In this document: piece after piece, positions 43,614 to 55,241 of the stretch
How positions within the stretch are numbered: position 1 is the first letter of the stretch
How the letters are laid out: every line of letters starts with the position of its first letter
Source of the DNA: Vreelandella boliviensis LC1
Lineage (GTDB): Bacteria > Pseudomonadota > Gammaproteobacteria > Pseudomonadales > Halomonadaceae
Direction of reading: 5' to 3'
Length of the DNA: 64,000 bases
Assembly: GCF_000236035.1 (NCBI RefSeq)
Contig: NZ_JH393258.1
Location: 758,757 to 822,756 of the forward strand
The notes under the pieces: generated by a model
What the model was told of the DNA's origin: nothing
Seen by the model: the letters and a program-made list of their open reading frames with translations, nothing else
Databases searched by the model: none
Program-made: the position numbers and the translations under genes

Positions 43614-43636
43614 GCGCAGCAACAATTGCCTTTAAT

Positions 43637-43670
43637 AAAAAGCCCGTCGTTCTGAGAACGACGGGCTTTT
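43637..43670. terminator. Bidirectional terminator between the membrane-protein gene and rpoD
   Basis: A 15-bp perfect stem AAAAGCCCGTCGTTC / GAACGACGGGCTTTT ends at 43670, with As on the left and Ts on the right. It can stop transcription in both directions: the plus-strand gene at 43613 and rpoD, whose stop is at 43706. Confidence 0.9.
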
Positions 43671-43705
43671 ACTTTCTATCTACCACTAATCACTACTTAC
43701 GGCGT

Positions 43706-45556
<1,851 letters not shown>

Positions 45557-45783
45557 AGAAACCCTATCTCGACGAAGAAGAATGAAACACCTAGAGCGCT
45601 GAATCGATTAAACTCAACAAGCCGTACAGTATAGCGTAAATAGCAGGAAATTTTCCAGTTCGACGTATTTGCGCGGCAATTCAGGTGTGTTAGTTTGTTC
45701 TGTTAGGCCAACGCTCGGTGGCTGACCCTTATATCTGGTGCTGAAACGCTAGGAATTCAACCCCCATCGCCCAAGACACCGCC

Positions 45784-47637
45784 TCATTGGCGCTGTGCAA
45801 GCTCCATTACCAAGCTTGCCAAACGCTGGCGCTGCTCCTTATCTAACTTTTTCCCGGCGCGCTCCTGCGCCAGCAACGCCGTGTACTCCTCGTGGGGAGA
45901 GCGCTGGCGCTGAACATACTGCAAATGCTCCACCCAGCCATTCAGCTCTGCTTCTCGATCTGCCTTGGGAATCAACAGCTCGCGCTTGGCGAAGGCCGCC
46001 AAGGCATGCCCCTGTTGGCTGCCCTGAAAATGTGCCAACACCACTTGTGGGCTGCGGTAGCGCCCCGCCTTGAGCAAAGCGATCAGCTCTCTGCATAGCG
46101 GTGCGTCGTCATCTTCCGGCAGCCACTCCAAATGATCAGGAAGCGTGGCCACCAGATTGGGCTCATGTAGCAACAACTGCACAATACGCCCAACAGGGGA
46201 GAGCGCCTGAGAACGTGAGCGAGACAACTGGGCAGGTGCTGTCAAAACAGCGCCAAGCTTCGCGGATGACGCCGAATCGGCCTCGACCTGTTCCGCTTGC
46301 CTCTGCGAAGAGTGGCGTTGCGTCGCCTGGGCACGCTTTTCGAGCAGCACCTTCAATTGCTCTTGCGCCAATCCGCTTCGCTGCGCCAAAGACTCCAGCA
46401 GTAGTGATTTGAGCATGCCTTCAGGCACTTTGTTCAATGCTTCGAGTACCTGACTGGCAAACCGTTCGCGCCCTTCCACTGTTTTTAAGTCTCGCCCCTG
46501 GGCGGCTTGCTCGAATAGAAACTCCGACAGCGGCATGGCACAGGTCACACGATCCTGAAATGCCTGAGTGCCTTCACGACGCACCAGGGTGTCCGGGTCA
46601 TCACCTTCGGGCAGAAACAGAAAACGCGCTTCACGGCCATCAATCATTTGCGGCAATGCGGTTTCCAACGCACGGCTAGCCGCCTGCCTTCCCGCACGGT
46701 CACCATCGAAACAGAACACTACGCGACTCACCAGCCGAAACAGGCGGGTCAAATGGTCTTCCGTGGTCGCGGTACCCAGTGTCGCCACGGCGTTATGAAT
46801 ACCGTATTGCGCCAGCGCCACCACATCCATATAGCCTTCGACCATGACCAACTGCTCAAGTTTGTTCGAGACTTGGCGTGCCTCGTACAAGCCGTAGAGC
46901 TCGCGCCCTTTATGAAACACGGGCGTTTCCGGTGAGTTGAGGTATTTGGGTTGATCATCGCCCATTACCCGGCCGCCGAAAGCAATGGTGCGCCCGCGCA
47001 AGTCACGTATCGGGAACATTACCCGATCACGAAAGCGATCGTAGGTACGCCCGGTATCCTCACGATGAATAAGCAGGCCGTACTCCACCTGAACCGGCTC
47101 ACCAATACCACGCTCACTGAGATGCTGCTTGAGCGCCTCCCAGCCAGCCGGGGCATAGCCAATGCCATAGGTCTTGATTACGTCGTCGGAGAGCCCGCGA
47201 CCCAACAAATAGCGCTGGGCGGGCTGGCCCTCCTGCATCTTTAATCGCTCGCGATAAAAACTGGCGGCGAGTTCAAGCAGGTTGACGCCCTCCTTGCGCT
47301 TCTTATCGCGTTGTTGAGCACGCGGATCATCTGCGCCCTCGCGCGGCACTTCAATACCCAGGCGCCCGGCTAACTGCTCCACAGCCTCTGGAAACGGTAG
47401 CTTGTCGTACTCCATCAAGAAGCGTAGTGCATTACCATTAGCCCCACAGCCAAAGCAGTGATAAAACTGCTTATCAGCACTGACGGTAAACGATGGGGTC
47501 TTCTCTTGATGGAAGGGACATAGCCCCGAGAAGTTGCGACCGGCCTTTTTAAGCTGCACACGCTCACCAACCACCTCGACCACGTCAACGCGGCCTAACA
47601 GGTCATCAATGAAACGCTGTGGAATTTGGCCTGCCAT
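45784..47637 (-). CDS. dnaG: DNA primase
   Basis: A 617-residue protein. The zinc ribbon lies near the N-terminus (CPFHQEKTPSF, then HCFGCGANGNALRFLMEYD). The core includes FRDRVMFPIRDLRGRTIAFG, and the Toprim domain has MVEGYMDVVAL and FCFDGDRAG. The C-terminal helicase-binding domain reaches the end. It makes RNA primers at the replication fork with DnaB. It lies between rpsU and rpoD. Confidence 0.97.
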   Translation of the reverse strand: MAGQIPQRFIDDLLGRVDVVEVVGERVQLKKAGRNFSGLCPFHQEKTPSFTVSADKQFYHCFGCGANGNALRFLMEYDKLPFPEAVEQLAGRLGIEVPREGADDPRAQQRDKKRKEGVNLLELAASFYRERLKMQEGQPAQRYLLGRGLSDDVIKTYGIGYAPAGWEALKQHLSERGIGEPVQVEYGLLIHREDTGRTYDRFRDRVMFPIRDLRGRTIAFGGRVMGDDQPKYLNSPETPVFHKGRELYGLYEARQVSNKLEQLVMVEGYMDVVALAQYGIHNAVATLGTATTEDHLTRLFRLVSRVVFCFDGDRAGRQAASRALETALPQMIDGREARFLFLPEGDDPDTLVRREGTQAFQDRVTCAMPLSEFLFEQAAQGRDLKTVEGRERFASQVLEALNKVPEGMLKSLLLESLAQRSGLAQEQLKVLLEKRAQATQRHSSQRQAEQVEADSASSAKLGAVLTAPAQLSRSRSQALSPVGRIVQLLLHEPNLVATLPDHLEWLPEDDDAPLCRELIALLKAGRYRSPQVVLAHFQGSQQGHALAAFAKRELLIPKADREAELNGWVEHLQYVQRQRSPHEEYTALLAQERAGKKLDKEQRQRLASLVMELAQRQ

Positions 47638-47856
47638 GAACTACGGGCATCCTCGCGCAAAGCGCTAACTTTCGAGACTGGTTTTTAAAACCTGTTTTAA
47701 CAACTGTTTTTAAAAGCAGCTCTTGAAACGCTGCTTATAAAACACTGCCTAGGGTCATCAGATCCATTGCTTAATCAGATCACTATAATATAAACAGCGA
47801 CGTTCTTGAGCAACAACAGCCTTGAAAAACAACAGTCAAAAACAACAGTCAAAAAC

Positions 47857-47882
47857 AAACGGCCACCTAGTGGCGGCCGTTT
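47857..47882 (-). terminator. Terminator/attenuator between rpsU and dnaG
   Basis: On the minus strand the stem AAACGGCC / GGCCGTTT (47875-47882 and 47857-47864) is followed by TGTTTTTGACTG. It lies 53 bp after the rpsU stop. A comparable partial terminator in this position is known from enterobacterial macromolecular synthesis operons and sets the S21 to primase ratio. A second hairpin (AAGCAGC/GCTGCTT, 47714-47736) follows before dnaG; the rest of 47638-47934 holds nothing I can support. Confidence 0.7.
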
Positions 47883-47934
47883 GGCATCCCTCTTGAGACG
47901 ACCAGCTAATTACTCCGGCCCCCTCGGGTACGGA

Positions 47935-48150
47935 TCAATAGAGCCGTTCGAAACGCTTTTGCTCACGCTGAATCTTCTTGGCGTGGCGTTTTACGGCAGC
48001 TGCCGCTTTGCGTTTACGCTCAGCAGTCGGCTTCTCATAGTGCTCGCGGCGGCGTACCTCAGAGAGAACACCGGCTTTTTCGCAAGAACGCTTGAAGCGA
48101 CGCAGGGCGACGTCAAACGGCTCGTTATCACGTACTTTTACAGAAGGCAT
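47935..48150 (-). CDS. rpsU: 30S ribosomal protein S21
   Basis: A 71-residue, highly basic protein of normal family length. It opens [20 protein letters not shown] and ends [14 protein letters not shown]. It acts in translation initiation near the anti-SD region. It is the first gene of the operon with dnaG and rpoD. The start is the only one, and the 236-bp gap upstream to the divergent tsaD should hold both promoters. Confidence 0.97.
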   Translation of the reverse strand: MPSVKVRDNEPFDVALRRFKRSCEKAGVLSEVRRREHYEKPTAERKRKAAAAVKRHAKKIQREQKRFERLY

Positions 48151-48386
48151 TAAGCACTCACCTACCTTAAGGAGTCTTGAGTTCGGATAGTACGTACACT
48201 GCGATATCGCGGTTCATATTGCGACTAACAACGCGGTGTACGACCCAGTTTTACAGCGCACAGTAGTTTAGTCGCCACTGACCATCTTTGCAAATGCTTA
48301 CGCTGACCTACGGCGACAATGCTAGACTAGCGCTCTTGTGTTTATCATCTTTACACCTTTTGAATAGCCTTTGAGAGTCCCTTTTT

Positions 48387-49442
48387 ATGCGAGTTCTGGG
48401 CATTGAAACTTCCTGCGACGAAACGGGTGTCGCGCTTTACGATACATCGTTAACCGGCGGCAAGGGGCTGCTTGCCGATGCGCTATATAGCCAAATCGCC
48501 ATGCACGCTGAGTTTGGCGGCGTGGTGCCCGAACTCGCCTCGCGTGATCACACCCGCAAACTGCTGCCGTTGATTGAGCAAGTGCTCAGCGACGCCAAAC
48601 TGACGCGCCGCGACCTGGATGGCATCACCTATACCGCTGGCCCCGGCTTAGTCGGCGCATTAATGGTGGGTGCCAGCACGGCACATGGAATGGCCCGCGC
48701 CTTAAACATCCCCGTGCTCGGCGTACACCATATGGAAGGCCATTTATTGGCACCGATGCTAGAAGACGAGCCTCCTGAATTCCCCTTCGTGGCGCTGTTG
48801 GTCTCCGGCGGCCATACCCAGCTCGTCGAAGTGCAGGGGCTGGGGCGCTATCAACTGCTCGGCGAATCGGTGGATGACGCCGCCGGTGAAGCGTTTGATA
48901 AAGCCGCCAAGATGCTCGGACTGGCCTATCCAGGCGGCCCTCTGGTCGCCAAGTTAGCGGAAAAGGGTGACCCCAAGCGTTTTCGTTTTCCGCGCCCCAT
49001 GACCGACCGGCCGGGACTCGACTTCAGTTTTTCGGGCTTAAAAACCCATACCATGACAGCCATTCGCCAGTTGGAAACAGTCGGCGAACTCGACGCCCAA
49101 GCCCGCGCCGACGTTGCCCGCGCCTTTGAAGAGGCAGTTGTCGATACGCTGGTAATTAAGTGCCGTCGAGCGCTGGATCAAACCGGTCTTAAGCGCTTAG
49201 TGGTCGCGGGCGGGGTTAGCGCCAATCATCGCCTGCGCGAACGACTGCACGCAGAGTGTGAAAAACGCCAGGCTCGCGCCTACTACCCACGTGGGCGATT
49301 TTGCACCGACAATGGCGCTATGATTGCCTATGTGGGCGCTCAACGCTTGGCGGCAGGCGAGTGCGACACCCCAGGCATGATGCAGGCGACGCCCCGCTGG
49401 CCGCTGGATCAACTGGCGCCCCCGGCTGCCTCTGACAGCTAA
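48387..49442 (+). CDS. tsaD: tRNA threonylcarbamoyladenosine synthesis protein TsaD
   Basis: A 351-residue Kae1/Qri7 family ATPase. The opening is [19 protein letters not shown]. Metal-binding histidines appear in [12 protein letters not shown], with [12 protein letters not shown] and [17 protein letters not shown] also visible. With TsaB, TsaC and TsaE it makes t6A37 on ANN-decoding tRNAs, the island-host tRNA-Ile2 included. It is divergent from rpsU, a conserved neighbourhood in gammaproteobacteria. Confidence 0.97.
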   Translation: MRVLGIETSCDETGVALYDTSLTGGKGLLADALYSQIAMHAEFGGVVPELASRDHTRKLLPLIEQVLSDAKLTRRDLDGITYTAGPGLVGALMVGASTAHGMARALNIPVLGVHHMEGHLLAPMLEDEPPEFPFVALLVSGGHTQLVEVQGLGRYQLLGESVDDAAGEAFDKAAKMLGLAYPGGPLVAKLAEKGDPKRFRFPRPMTDRPGLDFSFSGLKTHTMTAIRQLETVGELDAQARADVARAFEEAVVDTLVIKCRRALDQTGLKRLVVAGGVSANHRLRERLHAECEKRQARAYYPRGRFCTDNGAMIAYVGAQRLAAGECDTPGMMQATPRWPLDQLAPPAASDS

Positions 49443-49465
49443 TAGCACGCTTAACTTAGCGCACC

Positions 49466-50038
49466 TTAGGAACCGCCAAACGGCGGCTCTTCACCGCGTC
49501 GAAGCCGGCGAATATTGAGCCCGTGGCGGGCCAGCACCAGCAGACTGAACCCACCCACCACTATGATGTACTCCGGCGCTAGCCAGCCACAGGCCAGCGG
49601 CGCCACGAGCGCGCTGACTAGTGAGGCCAACGCCGCCGTTTTTAGTCGCCACGCCAGCAGCGCCCATATCGCCGCACTCAGTAGCGCCACCTGGGGCACC
49701 AATACCAACAGCACGCCGAAGGCACTGGCGACCGCTTTACCGCCACGAAATCCATGCCACAGCGGAAAGCTGTGACCCAGCAAGACTGCCAACCCCACCA
49801 CACCCTGCAGCCAGACCGGGTAGCTCATCAGTTTTGCACCCAGAACAGCGGGCATGGCTTTTAAGGCGTCTAACAGCAGTGTCGCTGCCGCTAAGCGGGG
49901 CCCATATAGGCGCAGTACGTTGGAAAAGCCTGGATTAAATGAGCCGTGCTGGCGGGGGTCGCCCACGCCAGCCAGGCGGCAAACGCTTAGCGCTGCCAGC
50001 CAACTGCCACTTAAATAACCCACCACTATCCATGCCAT
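49466..50038 (-). CDS. plsY: Acyl-phosphate:glycerol-3-phosphate acyltransferase
   Basis: A 190-residue membrane protein. Family motifs: YLSGSWLAALSVCR, DPRQHGSFNPGFSNVLRLYG (the usual GSGNxGATN region is here changed to GSFNPGFSNV) and GHSFPLWHGFRGGKAVAS. It makes lysophosphatidate from acyl-phosphate. It is convergent with tsaD and divergent from folB, its usual neighbours. Confidence 0.92.
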   Translation of the reverse strand: MAWIVVGYLSGSWLAALSVCRLAGVGDPRQHGSFNPGFSNVLRLYGPRLAAATLLLDALKAMPAVLGAKLMSYPVWLQGVVGLAVLLGHSFPLWHGFRGGKAVASAFGVLLVLVPQVALLSAAIWALLAWRLKTAALASLVSALVAPLACGWLAPEYIIVVGGFSLLVLARHGLNIRRLRRGEEPPFGGS

Positions 50039-50141
50039 GGCGCTCTGCTCGCTTTATAGACCGTCTCGCTAGCCCGACTGACTGTCGTTTAACCCCATCC
50101 TAACGTACAATCGCCCGCTTGTTACCGTAGGGGGAAGCTGG

Positions 50142-50522
50142 ATGGATCGTATTTTGATTGAAGCGTTAAGTGTCGATACCGTGATTGGTGTCTACGACTG
50201 GGAACGCTCGATTCAACAGTCGCTAAGCTTAGACTTGGTCTTGGCGACCGATATTCGTTCGGCAGCAGCCACCGACGACTTACACCTCACTCTGGATTAC
50301 GCTGCTATCTGCCAGCGCATTCAGCAGTTTGCCGATGCCCATCAGTTCGCCCTGGTAGAGACCTTCGCTGAGCGTCTCGCTGCGTGTCTGCGTACGGAGT
50401 TCCCCATCACTTGGCTGCGCTTAACGGTACGTAAACCAGGCGCGGTTGCCAACGCCGTTAGTGTCGGTCTGGAAATTACCCGCGGCATCCTGCCGGAGGC
50501 AACCCAGGAGCTCAGCGCATGA
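50142..50522 (+). CDS. folB: Dihydroneopterin aldolase
   Basis: A 126-residue protein opening DRILIEALSVDTVIGVYDWE, with LDYAAICQRIQQFADAHQFA, the active-site-region LVETFAERLA and a C-terminal VTITRG-like strand (LEITRGIL). It converts dihydroneopterin to 6-hydroxymethyl-dihydropterin in folate synthesis. Its stop overlaps the folK start as ATGA. Confidence 0.95.
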   Translation: MDRILIEALSVDTVIGVYDWERSIQQSLSLDLVLATDIRSAAATDDLHLTLDYAAICQRIQQFADAHQFALVETFAERLAACLRTEFPITWLRLTVRKPGAVANAVSVGLEITRGILPEATQELSA

Positions 50523-51067
50523 ACCTGGTGACCCTCAGCTTAGGCAGCAACATTCACCCCACCCGGCATATTCGCTGCTGCCTTGATGCGCTTGCTGATA
50601 CCTTCGGTCCCCTGCGGATCTCCCGCGTGTTTGAAAGCGAGCCGGTCGGGTTCGCCGACAGCCGCAACTTCTATAACTTGGTCGTGGCATTTCACAGTGC
50701 CTGGACGCCCGGAGATCTTCAGGCGTGGGGGAAGCAGCTGGAAATTGAGCATGGTCGCCTGCCCGATCTTGCAAAATTCAGCCCCCGCGCGCTGGATATC
50801 GACTTACTCACTGTGGGCAGCCTCTGCGGCACTGTTGATGAGGTCGCCTTACCACGTAGCGAAATCACTCATAATGCGTTTGTTTTACAGCCGCTTGCCG
50901 AGCTGCTACCCGAACAGCGCCACCCCCGCTGCGGCACACCCTATGCCGAGCTATGGAGCGCCTTTGAGCTTGGCAGTCAACGTCTTTGGGCAGTCGATTT
51001 CAGCTGGCGCGGCCACTGGATCTCCCAAGCTGACGAACAGCCCCTTCTGGCTGCGGCAAGACGCTAG
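50519..51067 (+). CDS. folK: Hydroxymethyl-dihydropterin pyrophosphokinase
   Basis: A 182-residue protein with the HPPK opening [20 protein letters not shown], then [20 protein letters not shown] and [14 protein letters not shown], corresponding to the RxxxxDxDLL metal and ATP site. It follows folB in the folate pathway, and the two are translationally coupled. The last bases overlap the convergent cca stop. Confidence 0.94.
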   Translation: MNLVTLSLGSNIHPTRHIRCCLDALADTFGPLRISRVFESEPVGFADSRNFYNLVVAFHSAWTPGDLQAWGKQLEIEHGRLPDLAKFSPRALDIDLLTVGSLCGTVDEVALPRSEITHNAFVLQPLAELLPEQRHPRCGTPYAELWSAFELGSQRLWAVDFSWRGHWISQADEQPLLAAARR

Positions 51068-52194
51068 CTTAGCGCAGCCGCTACAGCCTTCCCGCGGCGC
51101 TCACGCAAGGCCTTTCCCAGCGCCGCCCCTTGATACCCTTCGGCTATCAGCGCCTGGGGGCTAACTTTTAGGGCAGCGTGCCAGGCGCTTTCGAGCTGAC
51201 CAACCTGATCAGGTGCCAGCACCTTGACTAACGCCAGTTGCTCCTCGACCTGTTCAGGCTTACGCCAGCCATCCAAACGCTCGAGCCAGTGCAGCACGTT
51301 GTGACCATCCAGTGATTCGGCTAACAGTGCATGAGTAAGCGCGGTATGGCGAGCTAATTGGGCAACGGCATTGGGCAGTTTGAGTCGTTCCGCCAAGGCA
51401 TCACGTTGCTCAGCGCTTAGCGGCGATACCAGCTGCGCATAGCGCCAGTGTGCCACTGCCAGTGTGCCGCTATCGGGCACCTGAGCCATCGCCGCCAAGC
51501 CCTTCGCTAATGCTTCGCCCACCAATTCTGGCCACCACACTTTATTCGCGTCGCAGCGTTCAAGTGTGGTGAGATAGACCTCTGGGCTTAGCTCACCCAA
51601 CGCTTTTTCCGTTTCGACCCACACTCTCTCGGCGGCCAGGTGCTCAAGTTCACCGCTGCTGCTCACCTGACGCATTAGCGCCAGGGTTTCAGGAGCAATA
51701 GTGAAGCCCAGTGACGCATAACGGGCCAGAAAGCGCGCAGTACGCAGCACCCGCAGCGGATCTTCGCTAAACGCCGCTGAAATATGCCGCAGCACGCGCC
51801 GCTCGATATCGCCTTGACCATTAAACGGGTCGGTTAATTCGCCTTCAGTGCTCTGGGCAATCGCGTTAATGGTTAAATCACGCCGCAGTAGATCCTCTTC
51901 CAGGCTAACATCGGGACTGGCATGTACTTCAAACCCGGCATAGCCGTGGCCAGACTTGCGTTCGGTGCGGGCCAGAGCGTACTCCTCGGCGCTCTCTGGA
52001 TGCAGGAAGACCGGAAAGTCGCGCCCCACGGGCTTAAAGCCGCGCTTGCGCATGGCCTCTGGCGTAGCACCTACCACGACCCAGTCATTGTCATAAACCG
52101 GCCAGCCGAGTAACTCATCGCGCACGGCGCCGCCCACTCTGTATACGTTCAAGCCCGCTAAACGGGGATCACTGCTTGTCTCTTTCACTGTCAT
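51064..52194 (-). CDS. cca: CCA-adding tRNA nucleotidyltransferase
   Basis: A 376-residue class II nucleotidyltransferase. The head domain has [20 protein letters not shown] and [16 protein letters not shown]. The neck reads [10 protein letters not shown] and [20 protein letters not shown]. It is shorter than the E. coli enzyme (about 412) and the C-terminal HD phosphohydrolase domain is not evident. It repairs or adds tRNA 3' CCA. Its start overlaps the apaH stop as ATGA. Confidence 0.94.
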   Translation of the reverse strand: MTVKETSSDPRLAGLNVYRVGGAVRDELLGWPVYDNDWVVVGATPEAMRKRGFKPVGRDFPVFLHPESAEEYALARTERKSGHGYAGFEVHASPDVSLEEDLLRRDLTINAIAQSTEGELTDPFNGQGDIERRVLRHISAAFSEDPLRVLRTARFLARYASLGFTIAPETLALMRQVSSSGELEHLAAERVWVETEKALGELSPEVYLTTLERCDANKVWWPELVGEALAKGLAAMAQVPDSGTLAVAHWRYAQLVSPLSAEQRDALAERLKLPNAVAQLARHTALTHALLAESLDGHNVLHWLERLDGWRKPEQVEEQLALVKVLAPDQVGQLESAWHAALKVSPQALIAEGYQGAALGKALRERRGKAVAAALS

Positions 52195-53006
52195 TTTCCC
52201 CGCTGATGGCTAGGCACACTGGTCCGCTCGCCGCTGTCCAGGTTGAGCGCGGTTAGGTGCCCACCCCAAACGCAGCCCGTATCCAGCGCCTCAACGGGTA
52301 CCCGCGCCCGTGGGGTATGCCCCTCTAACGCCGCCCAGTGACCGAAGAGCAGCCGGGTGTCATCGTCACGCGGGTATTGAAACCAGGGCAGAAAGCCCGC
52401 TGGGGCACTATCCAGCCCCTCTTTGGCGGCAAAGTCCAAACACCCCTGGGCATCAATAAAGCGCATCCGGGTCAGTACATTAACAATCAGACGCAGGCGA
52501 TCCATGCCGTCTAGATCGTCGTGCCAGCTATCCGGCTGATTGCCAAATAGCAGGGTTAAAAACTCACCGGATGTTTCGCTGGCAAGCGCCGCCTGCACTT
52601 CTCGCCCAAGTGCCTGAGTTTGGGGCACGCTCCACTGGGGCAACAGCCCGGCGTGGGTCATTAGCGTTCCGTTTTCACTTACGCTAAGCGGCTGGCTCTG
52701 TAGCCAGTCCAGTAGCGCTTCGCGATCAGGCGCGACCAGAATATCGCTCAGGGTATCGTTTTTTTTCAGCTTGCCGTCACCGCGAGCCACGACTAGTAAA
52801 TGAAAATCGTGATTGCCCAATACGCTGCGTGCCGAGCTACCCAGCGCGCGTACTTCTCGCAGGCACTCTAAAGAGCCTGGGCCACGATTGATCAAATCAC
52901 CCACCAGCCATAGCATATCCCGTGCGGGGTTGAAGCTGAGCTTCTCAAGAAGCGCTACAAATTCGGCGTGACAGCCGTGCAGATCGCCGATCGCATAGGT
53001 GCTCAT
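52191..53006 (-). CDS. apaH: Symmetrical diadenosine tetraphosphatase
   Basis: A 271-residue calcineurin-like phosphoesterase. Metal motifs: [37 protein letters not shown] and THAGLLPQW. It splits Ap4A into two ADP and removes Np4 RNA caps. It is normally encoded right after apaG, but here a GMC oxidoreductase cassette lies between them and apaH is coupled to cca. Confidence 0.95.
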   Translation of the reverse strand: MSTYAIGDLHGCHAEFVALLEKLSFNPARDMLWLVGDLINRGPGSLECLREVRALGSSARSVLGNHDFHLLVVARGDGKLKKNDTLSDILVAPDREALLDWLQSQPLSVSENGTLMTHAGLLPQWSVPQTQALGREVQAALASETSGEFLTLLFGNQPDSWHDDLDGMDRLRLIVNVLTRMRFIDAQGCLDFAAKEGLDSAPAGFLPWFQYPRDDDTRLLFGHWAALEGHTPRARVPVEALDTGCVWGGHLTALNLDSGERTSVPSHQRGK

Positions 53007-53224
53007 GCACGTGGCCTTTTTAATGAAATGAGTAGGCTAAATACTACCACTTCACCGACACCCCCTGCCTGTCGCTGGCGGTTTATGTTGATGATTAACA
53101 CTGGTGAAAATGGCGAACCTAGATCACTATAAAAGTACGCTTTGGCGCTCTTAAGCCTCTCGCTAGCTTTGCCACTCAATCGTGTAGCCATCTCGCACCA
53201 ACTGCTAAGGAAAACAATACGCTT

Positions 53225-53404
53225 ATGACCATGGATCATTCTCGACGCGGGCTGCTGCGAGCGGCAACCCTGGCAGGCCTTGGCGCACTAATACTTCCCG
53301 GCACAACGCTTCTTCCTGCCGCACGAGCTGCCGCGCCCAAACTTGGCCTGCCGCCTGTTGCGGTGACGGTGAACGGCTGGCTACTTCGCAGCAGTGACCG
53401 CTGA
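53225..53404 (+). CDS. 59-residue twin-arginine leader protein paired with GMC oxidoreductase
   Basis: The reading frame from the ATG at 53225 to the TGA at 53402-53404 encodes a Tat-type signal: SRRGLLR, then a hydrophobic stretch ATLAGLGALILPGTTLLP and AARA-A, then a tail of about 22 residues (KLGLPPVAVTVNGWLLRSSD). The stop overlaps the next start as TGATG. Small Tat-bearing subunits that carry a FAD-dependent GMC partner across the membrane are known for sorbitol and fructose dehydrogenases, but those are about three times longer. The next gene lacks its own signal peptide, so this protein probably provides its export signal. A second ATG at 53231 is possible. Confidence 0.65.
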   Translation: MTMDHSRRGLLRAATLAGLGALILPGTTLLPAARAAAPKLGLPPVAVTVNGWLLRSSDR

Positions 53405-54852
53405 TGTATATCGCCTTTGAGGATATCGGCGAATACAGCGACGCCGTGGATGTCTGCATCATCGGCGCGGGTGCGGCCGGCATTTCCATGGCCATTACCC
53501 TGGCAGAGCGCGGGCACCGCGTGCTGCTCTGCGAAGGTGGCGATGCAGACTACAGCGATCGTTCCCAGGAGTGCTACCGGGGCGAAGTCGTCGGCGACCC
53601 TTATATTCCCCTCTATGGCGCTCGCCTGCGCCACTTAGGCGGGTCGACCAACCACTGGGGCGGCGTCTGCCGACCACTCGATCGCTATGATTATACCGCC
53701 AAGAGAGCCGCCAGTGAGACAGCCTGGCCTATTGACCGGAATGCGTTATCTCCCTACTACCGCGCTGCTGCTAGCGTGCTCGACTTGGCGCCTACACCGG
53801 CTGATCAGCCGGTCACGGACTCTGGGCTCAAGCGTATCTATTTCTCATTGGGCCACCCTACGCGCTTGAAGGAGAAATATGCCACCACGCTGAGCGAGTC
53901 GACCACCCTTCAATGCTGCTTAACAGCCAATTTAGCAGCGCTAGAAACTCTTGATGGAAAAGTCACCGGCGCTACTTTCAAAAACTATCAAGGTGACTAC
54001 CGAAAGGTTCAGGCGCGCTACTTCGTGCTGGCCTGCGGCGGCATCGAAAACTCGCGCCTACTGCTGTGGTGCAACCAACAAACCCAAGGGCAACTCATTC
54101 CTCAAGCTGCCACCCTAGGTCGCTACTGGATGGAGCACCCCCACGCCACAGTGGGCAAAGCGCTACTTTTCGAGCCATCAGCGCTGGGTCTGGACGAAAA
54201 TTACAACGTATTTCTCTCCCCCACTGCCCATTCCATCAACTCACGCCAAATACTGAATTGTGGGCTGCGCTTACACCGCATGAACCCAGAAGCGACCCAG
54301 GAGCTGATTGACGAGCTCGCCGATCAGGCGCCAACGCTGGCGGGACGACTGCGTGTCTGGCAGGCTCAGGGGCGAGTAATACACGGCGCGGTACTAAGAG
54401 CCGCTTGGGAGCAAGAACCTCGCTTTGACAATCGCATAGAGTTAAGCGAAGAGACGGATGAGCTGGGCGTACCCCGCAGTCGCTTGGTGTGGAAACAGTC
54501 CGAGCTGGATCGTCATACTATCCGCGAGAGCATGCTGCTATTGGGTGAGTATCTGCGCGACAACGAGATAGGTAGGCTACAACTGGCTGACTGGCTCGTT
54601 GATACGCCGGTAGAGTTGCCCACCGAGGGCGAGTTGGCTGGCCGTCACCATATGGGCGGCACGCGCATGAGCCTTGATGCCGAGCAAGGCATCGTTAACA
54701 CCGACTGTCGACTGTTTGCCCAGGATAATTTCTACGTGGCGGGTTCCAGCGTTTTTGCCAGCGCCGGACACGCCAACCCTACATTAACGCTAGTACAGTT
54801 GGCCCTGCGGCTTTGCGACCATCTAGAGAGCAGGCTAACGCAAAACACCTAA
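53404..54852 (+). CDS. GMC-family FAD-dependent oxidoreductase
   Basis: A 482-residue flavoprotein. The ADP-binding motif is VCIIGAGAAGISMAITLAER, with a following acidic residue in LLCEGGD. The substrate region includes LRHLGGSTNHWGGVCRPLD. The C-terminal GMC_oxred part has GRHHMGGTRMS (with the candidate catalytic His) and SAGHANPTLTLVQLALRL. There is no signal peptide, but the preceding overlapping gene encodes a Tat leader protein, so a periplasmic dehydrogenase is likely. The substrate is probably a sugar, polyol or alcohol; this is inference. No cytochrome subunit is encoded nearby. Confidence 0.85.
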   Translation: MYIAFEDIGEYSDAVDVCIIGAGAAGISMAITLAERGHRVLLCEGGDADYSDRSQECYRGEVVGDPYIPLYGARLRHLGGSTNHWGGVCRPLDRYDYTAKRAASETAWPIDRNALSPYYRAAASVLDLAPTPADQPVTDSGLKRIYFSLGHPTRLKEKYATTLSESTTLQCCLTANLAALETLDGKVTGATFKNYQGDYRKVQARYFVLACGGIENSRLLLWCNQQTQGQLIPQAATLGRYWMEHPHATVGKALLFEPSALGLDENYNVFLSPTAHSINSRQILNCGLRLHRMNPEATQELIDELADQAPTLAGRLRVWQAQGRVIHGAVLRAAWEQEPRFDNRIELSEETDELGVPRSRLVWKQSELDRHTIRESMLLLGEYLRDNEIGRLQLADWLVDTPVELPTEGELAGRHHMGGTRMSLDAEQGIVNTDCRLFAQDNFYVAGSSVFASAGHANPTLTLVQLALRLCDHLESRLTQNT

Positions 54853-55241
54853 TGGAGCTGTAGTGGCACCGCCAACCTAAACGGGGTAATGGCCACTTCA
54901 AAAACGCGCTGAGTGGAGGTATCTAACAGCGTATAGGCACCCTCCATTACCCCCACCGGGGTCTGAAGAATGGCGCGACTTGTGTAACGAAAACTCTGGC
55001 CGGGGCCAATCAGCGGCTGCTGGCCGACAACGCCTTTGCCACGCACTTCCTGACAGTCGCCGCTGCCCTGGGTGATTTTCCAGTAGCGCGCCATAAGCTG
55101 GACGCTATGGGGGCTCTGATTGTGAACCGTCACGGTGTAGCTAAACACATACCGCGACTCCCCATCGTTAGACTCATCAGCACGATAGCTAGGTACAACG
55201 CTTACATTGATCGCTAGGCCACTCACGTTTGACTGCCCCAC
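54849..55241 (-). CDS. apaG: ApaG (CorD-type beta-sandwich) protein
   Basis: A 130-residue protein of normal length for the family. Visible features are ESRYVFSYTVTVHNQSPHSV, the LMARYWKIT strand, the V.G.GVVG-like GKGVVGQQPLIGPGQSFRYT and VGVMEGAYTLL. The molecular function is not settled. It starts inside the end of ksgA and ends the lptD operon; the next gene is convergent and overlaps its stop. Confidence 0.94.
   Translation of the reverse strand: MGQSNVSGLAINVSVVPSYRADESNDGESRYVFSYTVTVHNQSPHSVQLMARYWKITQGSGDCQEVRGKGVVGQQPLIGPGQSFRYTSRAILQTPVGVMEGAYTLLDTSTQRVFEVAITPFRLAVPLQLH

Noticed and set aside
53223..53634. Minus-strand frames opposite the Tat leader and GMC gene
   Set aside because: Low-complexity shadow frames; the plus strand has a clear Tat signal and flavoprotein.
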